From assembly GCA_030267565.1 (NCBI GenBank), contig BRXU01000016.1, positions 746,501 through 810,500 of the forward strand: DNA of 64,000 nucleotides, written 5' to 3'. A program made the position numbers and the translations under genes. Of this stretch, positions 45,168 through 58,155 are shown piece by piece (positions within the stretch are counted from its first letter, which is position 1; the number at the start of each line of letters is the position of its first letter). The stretch is from Pleodorina starrii. Lineage: Eukaryota > Chlorophyta > Chlorophyceae > Chlamydomonadales > Volvocaceae. Below the pieces are notes generated by a model. The model worked only from the letters and a program-made list of their open reading frames with translations, had not been told where the DNA came from and made no database searches.

Positions 45168-48100
45168 ATGGCAGACCAGGAACTCTTTGGAGTGTTCAAG
45201 GAAGAAAATGGCCTCGCTGTGAGCGGCGAACCTTATGAAATTCCCGTCGACATTCACAGTAAGTGCGCTTGCAAAAGACACCTGGCTGATGCTGAGGGGC
45301 CGCAAGGCCCTCTGGATGGCACCAGGTACTACAGGAACAGCAAAAACATGAGCACCCGCTCTGGATGGCCCCGCACCCGCACCCGACCCGTCATCCTCCG
45401 CCCGCCAGGCCATGCTGCAAGGCCTCGCGCTGCATATCCGCCACCTCTTGACGCTTTTCACCACGGCGCACCACCTGCACGCCCCAGCCCCGCTCCGCCC
45501 CGGCACACCACCTCCAGCACGTGCATACATACTCATAACACATCAAAAAATACAGATCACACCCCACGGGACCCCACTGGGCCTCGGAGCTTCCCACCCG
45601 AAAAAACCACCCGGCCCACACCCACCCACTCCCACCCGGCCCCACCCGGCCCCTCCACCTCCCACTGCCCACCTCCCCCCTCTTCAGCTCGGCACCATGG
45701 CAAGCAGTTCTCCACGCCCAACTGCTCCGCAATCACGGGGAAGGGCCGGGAAGCCTGGTTCGATAAGGACCTGCAGCTCGCCACGCCGGTGAGTGAGTGG
45801 GAGGGGGGGGGCAAAAACACCCTGAGTTAAAGATACCGGTGAAGGGGGGGGGCAAAAACCCCTAGGTTAAAGATACCGGTGAGGGCTGCTGGCTGCGCTA
45901 GGGATGAGATAGGAGCGGCGTGCGAGGGAGCGGGTGTGGGCTGTGTGGGCTATGTGTGTGTGCGTGTGTGTTGGGGAGGGGGGCGGCGAGGGGGGCTGCG
46001 GGGGCGGGGGCGTGAGTGGGGAAGTGGGTGGGAGGAGGCGTGGGCGTGGGTGGGAGCGTGGGAGCGTGGGTGGGGACGTGTTGTTGTTGGGGCGGACGGG
46101 GTTTCCGTCGGCGGGTGACCACCGGAAGCGAAGAGCGCCGCATCGGCCTCTCGCCCGCGTGTCAAACACATTCCGGTACCGGTACTCTCTCACACACACA
46201 CGCACACACATACACACTCCAACCCACTCACACTCGACCACATACACACATTGACACGCACTCACACACACGCATATGTTCACACACACGCGCATATGTT
46301 CACACACTCTTACACGCGCATGTGCCCTCCTCCCCCCCTCCAGGCCGACAACTACTCTGAGCCTCTGGACCTGCCCACCATTGTGGCCGCCAGGACGGCG
46401 CAGGAGGCGGTGCCCGACACATCCTCGGCGGCGGGAGGGCGGCCGCTGCACGACAAACCCTTCCGGCCCAGTCACCCCTCCCAGCGGCCGTGAGTTGGTT
46501 CGTCAGGCAGAAGACAGGGGCAGGGGCAGTGGGCAGGGGCAGTGGCAGGGGCGAACAGGGCCTTTGGGGCGGTGGGCAAACGGGCAAAGGGAGGCGAGGG
46601 CGAGGGCGGGGTTCTTCATGCCCCCCTCTTCATGTCGCTCTGCGAACCGCTCAACTGTCAACCGTCAACACCCAAACCCCCGGCGGCCTTCCTCGCAGGG
46701 GTAAGACCTCGGGCTCGCTGTACGGCACCTTTGGTCCCATCAGCCTCTTCTTTGCCGTACCCGAGGGCAGCGGCCACGACGATGATCACAGGTGTGTGTG
46801 TGTATGTGGGTGTAAAAGGGGGCTCAGGGAGTGATATGCTCCTTTATATAAGAATGAGTGTAAAAGGGGAAAGGGGGGGGGGAAAGGCCGGGGGGGCCTA
46901 TTACCACGAGAGTCACAGCGAACAAGGGAGGGTGGGGTGGGGTGGGGTGCGGAGGTATGGGACGTGGGACGACATGACTCACCGCCAACTACCCAACCAA
47001 CTACCTACCCAACCAACCAACCGACCAGGGTACCAACCGTGCGTGCGCGAGAAGCCAAGAGGTCGCAGTCCTTGTGTGGGGTTGTGGGGGTGTGGGGGTG
47101 TGGACACGGGCCATCCATCCGTCCATCACATCCCCTCCCGCATCGCACTCTCGGCGCCCCTTCCCCTCCCGGACTGTCTTCCCCTTATCCACCCACCCAC
47201 CCACCCCCTCCCCTTACCCTCCCACCCTTCCACCCACCCTCCCGCCCCCTCCCCTCAGGCCGATCACCGCTCCTCAGCAGCTGCAGCCCTCCCTGGGCAA
47301 CATCTACACCAACAACCCCAAGCGGGGGGGAGCCGGGTGAGTGGCCGGCGGGGCGGTCGGGTGTGGGATGCAGACAGACAGGCGGGGGAGGGGGGCAGCG
47401 GGACACACACACACACACACGCACAATGCTGGGCCGGTGGTTGGGTGGTTGGGTAGTTGGGTGGCTGGGTGGCTGCGGCTGCCTGGGTTTCGGCTTTCTG
47501 TTTGGTACCTCCCCCTTGCCCAGGTGTGTGTATGGGTGTGTTTGTGTGTGTGGGTGGGTGTCAACGGCGGGACATGGGGGCGCGGTATATGTAAAATGAA
47601 AATCAGCCCCAACCGCCCTGCCCATCCCCCCCATCCCCCGCGCCCGGGCCCCTCCCCCCCCCCCCACACACACAGGTACCCCGACCAGTACCGCCTGCTG
47701 TCAGGGGGGTCGTACTCGTACGCCCCGGACGAGTACCAGCGGGGTCGTACACTGGAAAAGGTGCGCGACCGAAGTCCCCGTACATGGAAGACACACGCGG
47801 AGAGACTGCCCCCGCCTGGTGCCGTAGTTGCCGTACTTGCTGTACAGAAACATCGTCTACCGTATACACACACATGTGCTGCGCTTCTTCGTGTTCGGTA
47901 CCGCCCACATGCCGTACTTGATGTCGTACCGGCAGTTCCGTACCGGCTTCGTGGTCGCCGTGTCCGCCTGTGGGCGTACTTGCCATCTCATACACACACA
48001 CACACACACACTCTCTCTGTTATACGCAAAAGCGGACACAAGCGCTTTGGCTCCTCGCACCCGTTTTACCACCTTCCTCCTCCGCCCCGGCCGCCGCCGC

Positions 48101-49223
48101 CGGGACGTGCCGTACTGCCGTACACTCAGGTCCTGAAGCACGATGCCCGCGCCCGCATCCAAAAACCCTTCTGGGGCGGCACACGCGCCAACGGTGTCTT
48201 CACACCCGATAACGAGGTACGGCACGCTCCACTGTAGTACGGCACGGCCATCCAGTACGACACCCACGCGTAGACGGTGGCGGGACGCATGACGCATGAC
48301 GCAGCCGTGCTAACTCGGATCAAGCTAGGGATGCGGCCCAGTGCTGCCCACGTACCCCACTCTCTCCGCCCTCGGTTTAAAGGTGCTCCTCCATTTCTAC
48401 ATCCGCTTCGCCGCTCAGCCCGCCGTGTGACGCATCGCCCCGCCTCCCTCCCTCCCTCCCTCTCCCTCCCTGCCTCCCACCCTCCCTCCCTCCCTCCCTC
48501 TCCCTCCCTGCCTCCCACCCTCCCTCCCTCCTCCTGCCTCCCTCCCTCCCTCCCTGCAGCTCTACGCCATGCCCCCCAACAAGCCGCCCCCTCGCAGCCG
48601 CTCCGCCTCAGACGGCCGACCCGCCTGGCGACCCAACAACCCGGCAGCCAAGGGCCGCTACTGCGGACTGCTCTCCTCGCCCACCTACATACCCAGCCCT
48701 GAATCCCCGGAGAAGGTGAGACCGACCGAACGAGGGAGACACCACGCGGCAGACCGACCTCACCCCCCTCACCCCCCTCACCCCGCCCACCCCGCCAGGG
48801 GGCCGCACCGCAGGTCTTTCGACGCGGCCCGGTTGTTCGTTACCTTCAACCTTTTGCTGACATTTTCCTTGCTGCGCTGGCCTGCCGCGCCATCTTACCT
48901 CCCAACCCTAAAACCCTAAAACCCTAAAACCCTAAAACCCTCCCCGACGCCCCTCCCGTTGTTGTTCCCCCCCGCAGCACCTCCGACACTACCCCGCCGC
49001 AGCCGCAGCAGCAGAAGCGCTGAAGCTCCGAAACTACCCCTCCCCCGCCCGGCCCTTCGTGCCCACCAGTGCCGGCCACAAGCGACTCAGCATGTGGAGC
49101 GTCAACCCGTACGAGCGAGTGGCGACGTCGGCAGCCGCCGCCGGCGCCGGCGCCGGCGCCGGCGCCGCCCGCGGGCGGACGCACGCGCCGCCACCGCCGG
49201 CGACGGCCGCAGCGGTGCAATGA
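45168..49223 (+). CDS. CFAP96/C4orf47-like ciliary protein
   Basis: Nine exons: 45168-45258, 45688-45788, 46344-46489, 46699-46791, 47259-47336, 47676-47760, 48130-48216, 48560-48715, 48978-49223 (360 aa; human C4orf47 about 309). Similarities recalled from that family: N-terminal LFGVFKEE..., central SLYGTFGPISLFFAVP, and GNIYTNNPKRGGAGYP followed by a Tyr-rich block (PDQYRLLSGGSYSYAPDEY); then repeated Lys/Pro-Phe motifs (KPFWGG, KPFRP). The family is a microtubule-associated ciliary/basal-body protein without enzymatic residues. The C-terminus is Ala/Gly/Pro-rich. Short basic Pro/Tyr motifs fit a microtubule inner or surface protein. The name is a moderate-confidence guess; the exon chain is firmer. 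The neighbouring PAM genes also have a known ciliary link in algae. Confidence 0.6.
45789..45889 (+). repeat. Duplicated 5' splice-site segment (CFAP96-like intron 2)
   Basis: After the real donor at 45789, a roughly 40-bp unit (GTGA, poly-G, CAAAAACNCC, GTTAAAGATACC) occurs twice, each copy ending CCGGTGA and so recreating a donor-like site. Confidence 0.8.
46810..46869. repeat. Intronic element family A, copy 4, inverted, with flanking direct repeats
   Basis: The core AGGGAGTGATATGCTCCT is the reverse complement of the family A core, so the element is antisense to the gene and close to the 5' splice site. Perfect 12-bp direct repeats GTGTAAAAGGGG flank it at 46810-46821 and 46858-46869, as a target-site duplication would. 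Confidence 0.8.
48906..48941. repeat. Interstitial telomere-type repeat (CCCTAAAA)4
   Basis: Four perfect CCCTAAAA units plus CCCT in CFAP96-like intron 8, i.e. the complement of the Chlamydomonas telomere unit TTTTAGGG. Confidence 0.95.
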
Positions 49224-51831
49224 GCTGCGGTGCACTGAGTTGCAGCCCGATACCCCGTCGAGGGGGTTGGGGAGGGGGTTGGCGGGGGGGGGGGTTATCC
49301 AGGAGTTGTTGTTGTTGCAGGGCTTACACACGCGCGTTGATTCGTTGCGTTTGACGCCTTTCCATGGGCATCGACATGGACAATACCGCATACGTATACA
49401 AAGATAGGATTGGGTGGGGGGCGGGGGCTTATAAGGGGTGTCGAGAGTAAGAAGCAGTCAGGTGTTCTTCCCTGGAGTCTTCCGTCAAGCCACGTCAGCA
49501 CGACACCGACCCACATCGACCCATGGGTCACGGCTTTGGGCGGTCGGGACGCTGGCCAAGCCGGCATGCTGCAGGCGCGCGCGGGAACGCGTTTGTGCGT
49601 GCGTCTGTTGCATGCGTGCGTGCGTGCGTGCGTGCTTGCGTGCGTGCGTGCGTGCGTGCTTGCGTGCGTGCGTGCGTGCGTGCGTGGCAGTGACGTTTGG
49701 TGACTGGCATGGGGTTGGGGTGAGGGCGGGGGGCCCTATACACGGATAGGCCCCCCGGGGGGGGAGCTTTGGGTAGGGAAAACGGCCCAAAAGAAGCTGG
49801 AACTGGACTGCCGGCTGGGTTTTCTTTTGTGAGAGAAATAGACGTGTGCACACACACGCACGGGCGGGTGGGCGAGCGGGCGGGGGCTCGACTCGCTGTC
49901 TTCCGTCAAGAACGTTCTTATTTGTGACGCGGGGTGCGCGGGGGGCGGGGAGCATCCCCCCGCGGGAAGGGGAGGGGGTTCGGAGGTCGAGCGGCTGCTC
50001 TTGGGTCCAGGGAGGGGCCTCGGGGGTACTGCTGGAGGGGGAGGGAGAGTCGTACGTTGCCGTACCTCGGGAAATACGGTACAGCCAGGGAACAACCTGT
50101 CGAAAGCTCGAAACGGCGGCGGGGCTCAGAAGTCCGGCGTCAACAAGCCAATGAGGCCCGGCTCGCAGGCCTGGGCGCGCACATGTACAAGCGCCTCCTA
50201 GCGTTCTGTGTCCACTGTAAAAAAGTGGTGTCCACTGTAAAAAAGTTGGTGTACTAGCACGCCGCCCCACGCAGCCCGGCGGCGGTGGCGGTGGCGCTTG
50301 TAATCGCAGCCAAGGGCACTCAACGGTTGCCTTGGACGACGCCGCCGCCCGTGAGCCGCCCAAAGCGCGCCATCCGTCTCCTCTTTGGAATTGAACGGCT
50401 CGCGTGTGTCGGTAACAACAGCCCCTCGTGAAGGCTAAGGCGAGCGGGAGAGCGTTGGGCGGCCTGCGGGAGGTTGCGGTTGGTTGATCGCTGGAAATGC
50501 AGCATGGAAATTGCAGAGCGATGACAATGCCCAGGGGCTGAAACAGCGCTCATCAGAAATTCTGATCTGTATTTGGGATTGTTTGGGCTTGGTAAGATGC
50601 CGCGTGGACGGCGCTGTAGGTTGAATTCGGCCGGGCAGGCCGGGTCCTCCTGGGCCCTCAGCTCGTCAGCTGGCGCTTTCGATGCGCGCCCGCAAGGGGC
50701 GTTTAAAATACAGGATAGTTCATGACTGTACATCAGGATAGTAATAAAAGACGTTAACACGCATCAATGTTATCGACGCTGAGGCGGTGTTGCGAAATCA
50801 ATGGCCTGTAGGGGCCTGTTTAGGTTCGTCCAGGAGCGTTCTGGTACTGGGCAATGTTAAGCAGCCAATTGGTGCCTTGCACCTAAGTTTATTATCGCAT
50901 TGCTTGTAAAGAGGATTTGGGCAATTACCGCTTGGATTTCAAGCTCCTGAAGCATGCACGGCCCAGATGGCCCAGAGGAGTGAGAGCTTCATGAGCGGGG
51001 ACCTGCGAAACAAATTTATATAAACAATTGCTAAAAATTGTATTAGAAATCCTGAAGCAAACCAAAGCCTCACGAGTCACGACTTACTCATTACCGTGCT
51101 CTTCGCGTACCGCAACCAACCTCCGCCAACGAACACCGTGTTAGACACGTGCTGCCCCACGATTCTCAATGCCCACAATTGAATTCATCCTGTTTTCAGG
51201 TAATGTCATCATTGCCTGCAGCCCAGCACGCAGTGCCTAGTACGTATCGGTTCGACGATCCGTTCAACGTCCCAAGCAACCCGTATGTCGCCCGTAGTAA
51301 TGAGAAACATGTTTCACGTTCGGTTTAATGACATCTGGAGGGGCACACACTGAATTACGTATTGCCAGGCCAGCAGAGTAAGCAAAACATGAGGTGTCGT
51401 GTCAACACACGCCGTCGCGCCCGTCGCCGCAAAAACAAATTTCAGGCAGGGATACCATCTGGCATAAACAGGGTTTAAGTGTGTTAGCTCACGAAAGAGC
51501 ACACAGCAGACCGAAACATGCAAGGTGCCAGCGCGAACAAGGCAATCACTTTCTTAGAACAACAATGCCAGTTAAAATTCGACACAACCATGTACGCCAG
51601 CCTCATGGTCACTATGAATGCAATAAGTCGGGTGCATTACCTTCAGCGGTTGTGCTTGCCGGTTGCCGCATCAGTAAGTACGGCGGAACCTCCAAGCTCA
51701 CAACTGCATTACCTGTTTTCTGATGCAAGTTTTTGCGTTGTGACTCATGCCAAGACAATTAAAAGCCTGTTTGAGGCTGCGTCTTATTAAGCGGTTGCCA
51801 CGGTGCGTCCGCCCTTGAGGCTGCGGACCTG
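49224..51831. other. CFAP96-like 3' region and kinase upstream region
   Basis: 2.6 kb without a recognised gene. 49600-49686 is a (GTGC)n-type microsatellite. Duplicated TGTAA signals at 50216-50220 and 50236-50240 suggest a 3'UTR of about 1 kb. From about 50700 the sequence becomes AT-richer and should contain the kinase promoter. ORFs of up to 292 codons overlap low-complexity sequence and are not credible. Confidence 0.5.
50211..50250 (+). terminator. Duplicated poly(A) signals of the CFAP96-like gene
   Basis: A 20-bp unit containing CCACTGTAAAAAAGT occurs twice in tandem, giving two TGTAA signals 20 bp apart. Confidence 0.55.
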
Positions 51832-54521
51832 ATGCCTGGCATCCTTTGTTGTTTCGGACAACCCCACACCAATGATACACATAAGGGTCAAGACGTGTCT
51901 GGCAAGAAAGATGTGACGCTCAACGCAGCACTTTCTGACGCTCAAACACCTTTCTCATTGGCTGTTTCTGTGAAACCGGAGGCCGAAAAAGAGCAGCCTG
52001 TCCACAGTGGCTCTCACAATAACCAGTCTAGGGCTCCTTCGACTGCAGTCAGCCCCAATGTCCCGGTCGCCGATGTCCTTACCGGCGGTCGCGCAGGGGA
52101 GCGTGCTCAGGGCGTGCTGCAGGTTGGTAGAAAGGGGCGTAATGAAGCGCAGGGCAAGCAACGGGGCCGGTCGCACAGGACTGTGACGGTTCAGGGCGCT
52201 CACTCCGCTTTGTGTACTCCGTTGCCGCTGTCGCTATCTGAAGGAATACTCGTTCTGAATTCAGCCGGCAAAACCGGCTTGACGTTGTTAGCCCTTGGCA
52301 CTGGCGAGCCATCATCCTTCTCGTTACGATGCGTGCAGGGGATTGACGTCCAGCGGAAAATAACGCTGCTTCAGGGGCACTGGTGGACACGTGTGGAGGG
52401 CGCTGTCGAGTTGCTTGCAAAAACATATTCGGCAGCATGCGCCAGGTGCGGGAAAGCACATAAGCGCTGTCGCGCGAGATGCAGTGCCTAGCAGCGTGGT
52501 GATCGACGCAGAAAACGCGTTGGCGCCGTTGCTTACACTGACGTCGCGAGTTCACATTGCACTGCGAATAAAGACCTACGTACTGTACCTCCCGGTTTTT
52601 TAGTGTGAAACCCAGGCAAACGTGTATCTATCTCCATTTCAGAAGCTCGCCACACTAGCTTACTCGTTGCGGGTGCGGTGCGCCGTGCTTTGCTCCTTGA
52701 TTGCACGCACGCTCCACGATGATGACCGTGCCCGCTTCAAAATTTAAGGCGCGCACGACCGGGCCGGCGTTCTAGGCTTTGCAAGCAACCTTACTTGCGC
52801 AATATCCGGATACGCAGCGCGCAGCGCGCCACCATCCAGGCTTCCAACTACCGGTAACACTTCAACCGCCGTAACCCACTATCTTATCGGGCTCGGCCGC
52901 TCGCCTCGTAGCCTGCCATAAAAACAAACATTGCTGCTGCTTCCCGCCGCACCTCCCTGCCTCTCAACAACCTCGCTTACCTTTCTTTTACCGCGCATGC
53001 CATTCCTTTCGAACAATGCACGGATCCAAAATGTCCCCCTCCCCAGCGTCTGGATCCTGGACGAGTCAACCGACTCGTTTCTGGCACTCCTCAGCAAGGG
53101 CCCTATGCGGCAGGCCGTACAGCCCGGCTCGGCGCTGCATCTTGGATCCGAGTACGACGCCAACTGCCCCTCCAGCCTGACGTCACTGTGGGAGACAAAG
53201 GTAACGGCACTGTTGCCGAGTGATACGTGAGGCACTTTCTGCGCTGTCGTGCCACGCAACGTTGTGCGGCTCCGTCAACTGCCAACCGTCAACCGCCAAC
53301 ATACCGCACACAGCTCTCCCCCTTTCGAACCGGAGGTGGCCCTGCCTCCCCCCTTCCACCCGCCTCAGGCCGCCCAGACCTACAACGTCAGCGGCCCCAG
53401 CGGCGCCAGCGGCGGCGCCCACACCGCCCGCGGCAGCGGCAACTCCCCCTCCTCCCCCCACTCCCGCGGCGCCTTCCCAGCCGATTGGAAGCTCCTGTAC
53501 AACAGCCACCATTTCACAGACTTTATCGCGCTGCCCATCTTCTCGGCGCCACTTAACAGCGCTTCCGCCGCCGCCGCCTCCGCCGGCGGCGGCGGCCGCG
53601 GCGGCGGCGGCGGGCTGGAGAAGCACGGCTTTGTCAATTCCTTGCTTCCCTCAGAATCCGCCGTCTCGGGCGGTATGCTGGTGGCGACGCTGGGCGGTAA
53701 CACCGCCTCAAGCACATCCAATGCCCTCGTGACGACCGCCGGCGGCGGCGGCGCGGCGGCGGCGGCGGCGGCGGCCGCCGCCAACGCCAGCGAGAGCGGC
53801 GGCGCAGGGCAGCACGTCGTCGGCGCACTGACGCTGTACTTCAGCCGGGGGCCGGATCGGGTTTCGGAGCAGCCCCCCAGCATCTTCACAACCCCCCTGG
53901 AGCAAGAGCTCCTGACGCTGGCGCTGGCGGGCGTGCTGTTTGCCAGCGGCCCGGAGCCTGTACGGCAGGTCTGCGAGCTGGTACTTGCCGTACAGTCCGC
54001 GGCGGGCAGCGGCGAGCTTGCGGCGGCGGTGGCGGCGGGGCTGCAGGCGCGGCTGCAGTACGCTTTCGCCGTCGCGCCGGCGGCGCTGCTGGCGATCGTG
54101 CCGCCGAAGCAGGTCAGCGCTGTCGTATTCCGCGACCTGACGGCGGCGGCGGCGGAGGCCGCCGCCGCCGCCGGCGCAATGGATTCAATGGTGGGTTGCT
54201 CCAGCTCACAGACGCTGCCGCTGCTGCACCCCGCCCTGGCGTCCGTCGCCGGCGGCGGCGGCGCCGCCGCCGCCGCCGCCGCCGCGCTGTACACCGGCAG
54301 CCAGTCGCAGGGCGGCGGCGCCGGCGGCGTCCGCGCCCAGTTACGTGCCGCCGGTCTCCATTTGGGCCACATGGATGCAACCGCCGCCGGCTCAATCGAG
54401 CGCTCGCCAAGCTTGCTGGGCACCGGCCTACGCGGGGAGGCCGCCGCCGCCGCGGCGGCGGCGGCCGCCGCCGGCGGCGGCGGCGCCGCCGCGGCGGCCT
54501 ACCTGACGGCGGATGGCGCCG

Positions 54522-54552
<31 letters not shown>

Positions 54553-57500
54553 GGGCACCGTCGGCGGCGGCGCTGCGCGGATTCTGGTGCCAAACAGCCG
54601 CAGTATGGCCGTGATGGGGGGTCACAACCCTTCGGGTCTGTTCTCTTGTCGTCTTGATCGCATGCCCTCGCGATACAAGGCGCTGGTCTTCCCGCTATCT
54701 CACACACTGCTGCAGGTGGGGAGGGAGGGAGGGAGGGCTTTGATGTGGAGTGGTGTGGGGCGGGGATGGAGTGGGGCGGGGCGGGGCGGCTCGATGCGCA
54801 CACAATTGTCATTTGGTGCAGCCATGCGAGGTGCGACGCGGCGCCAGGGGGTCGTCGCACCGCCGCCACCACTGCCACCACCACCACCACCGCCGGGAAC
54901 ACCAACACCGTCACCATCACCACCGCACATGCTCTCCCTCTCCCTCCCTCACTGAACTCCTCCTTTCCCTGTAGGTGGTTCTCCAGCAGCGACAAGACAA
55001 GAAGGCATCGCAGGGCCGTACAGCCGCCGCCGCCGCCGCATCCACCTCCGCCGCAGCGGCGGCGGCGGCAGGCGGCGGCGGCGGCGCCCGCCAGACTTCC
55101 GCCCTCCGTGACCTGTGCGTCAGCGCCGCCGCCGCCACCACCGCCGCCACCCCCAGCGGCGCCACCCGCGGCGGCGGCGGCTGGATCGTCTCGGACTGCA
55201 ACGAGCACCTACATGCCGTACACAGCCCGTCGCGCGACGTTTACGTAATGGCGCGCGTCAACGGCCGACGGCCGCATTCGCTCGTACTGGCGACGGCGGA
55301 GCTGCAGGGGCTCGGCGGCGTCGCCGCCGCCGCTGCTGACGGCGGCGGCGGCAGCGGCGCGACCCACATCGCGCTTTACCTGGCGTTTCCGGAGCGGCTG
55401 CCGCGGCCGCTGCTGGAGCTTGTGTTGGCGGAAGTGCAGCTGCTGCTGCGGCAGGTTGGTGGAGGGGAGTGGAGGGGTGTTGTGGTGGTGGGGTGGTGTG
55501 GGGTTTTTGTGGTGGTGGTAGGGGGGTGGTGGTGGGTAACTGGGTATCCTAGTTTACCCCCTCCCCCATGGAACCCCTCCCGAACCTCCCCCGCTTCATC
55601 CCCCTCGCAGCTGCTCGCGCCGCTGATCCGACACCGCTTCGAAACCGGCCTGTCTGAGGAGTGGGGGGCGCTGGCGGCAGCTGCCAACAATCTGCCCTGC
55701 CCCGGCGGCCCCCCCCTGCGGATCACCTCCTCAATGTCAGCCTCCCTGGCGCGACACGTGCCGCCGGCGTCGCTGATGTCTCCCAGCGTGCCCGGGGGCA
55801 GCTGCCATGCGGCGGAGAGTGAGTGGGCGCTGGTCGGGCAGCAGTCCCGCGGATCCGGATCGTATGTCGGGTCTACATAACTACATCTGACCTGATCCGA
55901 CCCGACCTGACCTGACCCGACTTGATGCGATCTCATCTCATCGGATCTCATCGGGCCTCACCGAATCTGATCGGATCTCATTGGATCTGATCTGATCTGC
56001 CCCTTGCCGTACCTAATCTGTACTTTCTGGACCCGGCGGGTGACACAGCTGATTTTCGCTGACCTGACCTGACCTGACCTGACGTCCCTACGCGCCCCAC
56101 CCCCACCCCACGATGCGGTATCTTCTGCCCCACCCCCACCCCCGCCCACCCCCACCCCCACAGCCTCCCCCAGCAGCGCCCTCGTCGCCACCTCCACACC
56201 CCCCACAGCCGACGCACACAACAGCAGCAGCGCCTGGCTCTCCCGACTGATTGGGGGCGGAGGCGGAGGCGGCGGCGCCACCACGTCACCGCAGCTGATT
56301 CTCCACGGCGGCGGCGGCGGCGGCAGCAGCCTTGGCGGCGGCGGCATCGCCGCCGCTGCCGCCGCCGCCGCCATGTCGGCAGCCGCCATGTCCACCGCCC
56401 CCTCGTGCCCCAGCGAGCTGCAGTTGGAGGGTCTGTCCGCGGGGGAGGCGCTCCAGCAAATGTCCGTACTGGTTTCGTCGTACATGGACACGCTGCAGGC
56501 GCTCCAGGGGCAGCTCATGGCGTCTGACAGGTGCAGAGGTGTTAAGGGTTTTAGGATGTTAGGGTTTTAGGATTTTAGGATGTTGGGGTTCCCCCCCTTT
56601 ATTTCCTTGTTTTTTACCGCGGCCTATCCTCCTGCCTGCCTCCCTCCCTCCCTCCTTCCTCCCCCTTCCTCTCCTTTCCTCCCCTTTCCTGCCCCCCACC
56701 TCTCCTTCCTCCCCTGCCTCCCCTGCCTCCCGCCCCCCCCCACCGCTCCAGGGTGGCCGAGTCTCTCCGTCGAGAGGATCTGCCCCACCTGCAGCTGCTA
56801 GAGGTGTTGGGACACGGCGGCGGGGGGGTGGTGTTCCGGGGCAAGCTGCACGCGCTGGAGGTGGCGGTCAAGGTGTTTGAGGTGCCGGGGGACCTGGCTA
56901 CGGCGGCGGGTGAGAAGAGGGGGAGGTGGGGAGGGAGGGAGGGTTGAGGGGGAAGGGGAGGGAGGGAGGGAGCGGGAGGGAGGGAGGGAGGGAGGGAGGG
57001 TCAGGGAGGGAGGGTAGGGGTCAGGGAGGGAGGGTGCTGCCCCCCATCCATCCGTCCCGTCCCATCCCGCCACCCTCGGCCCGCCCCCCCCCCCCAGGAC
57101 TGCCCTCGAGCCATTCGCTGACAGCCGCCGCCGCCGCCGGAGGCGGCGGCAGCGCCGCCGGAGGCGGCGGAGGCGGCGCCGCCGCCGCGGCGGCGGCCGC
57201 CGCCGCCGCCGCCGCCGCCGGCGGCCCTTCCGACGTGAAGCAGCAGGCTGCCTGGCCGGGTGTGGGTGACCGGCGGGTGTTGCAACGCAGTGCATTGGAG
57301 CTCGCGGTCACGGCCAGCCTCAGCCACCCGCACATCATACAGGCACGTGTGTGTGCGTGTGTGCGTGGTTGTGTGTGCGCATGTGTGTGTGTGTGTGTTT
57401 ATGTGGACGTGTGTGTGTATGTATGTGGGCCGGCGGCGGCTGAGACTGTGACCGGCGGCGGCATTCCATTCGTTGTTCTTGGTATTGAGGGGGGGGGGTC

Positions 57501-58122
57501 TGTTCCGACGTTGCGTCCCGTTGTGTTCCAGCCCTCACCCCCCCCTTCCTCCTGTGTTGGGATAACCCCCCAACACACACAAATGCACACACAATACACA
57601 ACACAATACAATATACACAATACACACACAACACACCCCACCCCGGTATTTTCCTTTCACCCCATCCCCACCCCCACCGTTCACGGGCTCCGGCCTATAC
57701 GTGGATAACCCCACCCCCACCCCCTCCCCCACCCCCACCCCCACCCCAACCCCCCCCACCCGCCCCCAGGTCTACTCCCTGTACACCAGTATGGTCCTTG
57801 TGAAGCAGAAGCCCCCCCGTCAGGGCAGCAGTGGGGTACAGCTTCTGGAGCTGTCGGCAGCTGCCGCCCTCAGTCGGAGTGAGGAGGGCATACCCTGCTC
57901 GGCACTGTGTATGGAGTACTGCGATATGGTGGGGGATTGGAGGGAGTGTGTGTGTGTGTTTTGGGCGTGTGTTTTATTTGGGGAGGGGAAGGGGGAGCGG
58001 TAATGTGGGTGGGTGTCTGTGGGTGGGGTGTGCGGGGTGTGCGGGGTGGGTGGGTGGGTGGGTGGGTGGGTGGGTGGGTGGGTGGGTGTGGGCTTTTGCT
58101 CTTACCCCACCCATCCATCCAT

Positions 58123-58155
<33 letters not shown>

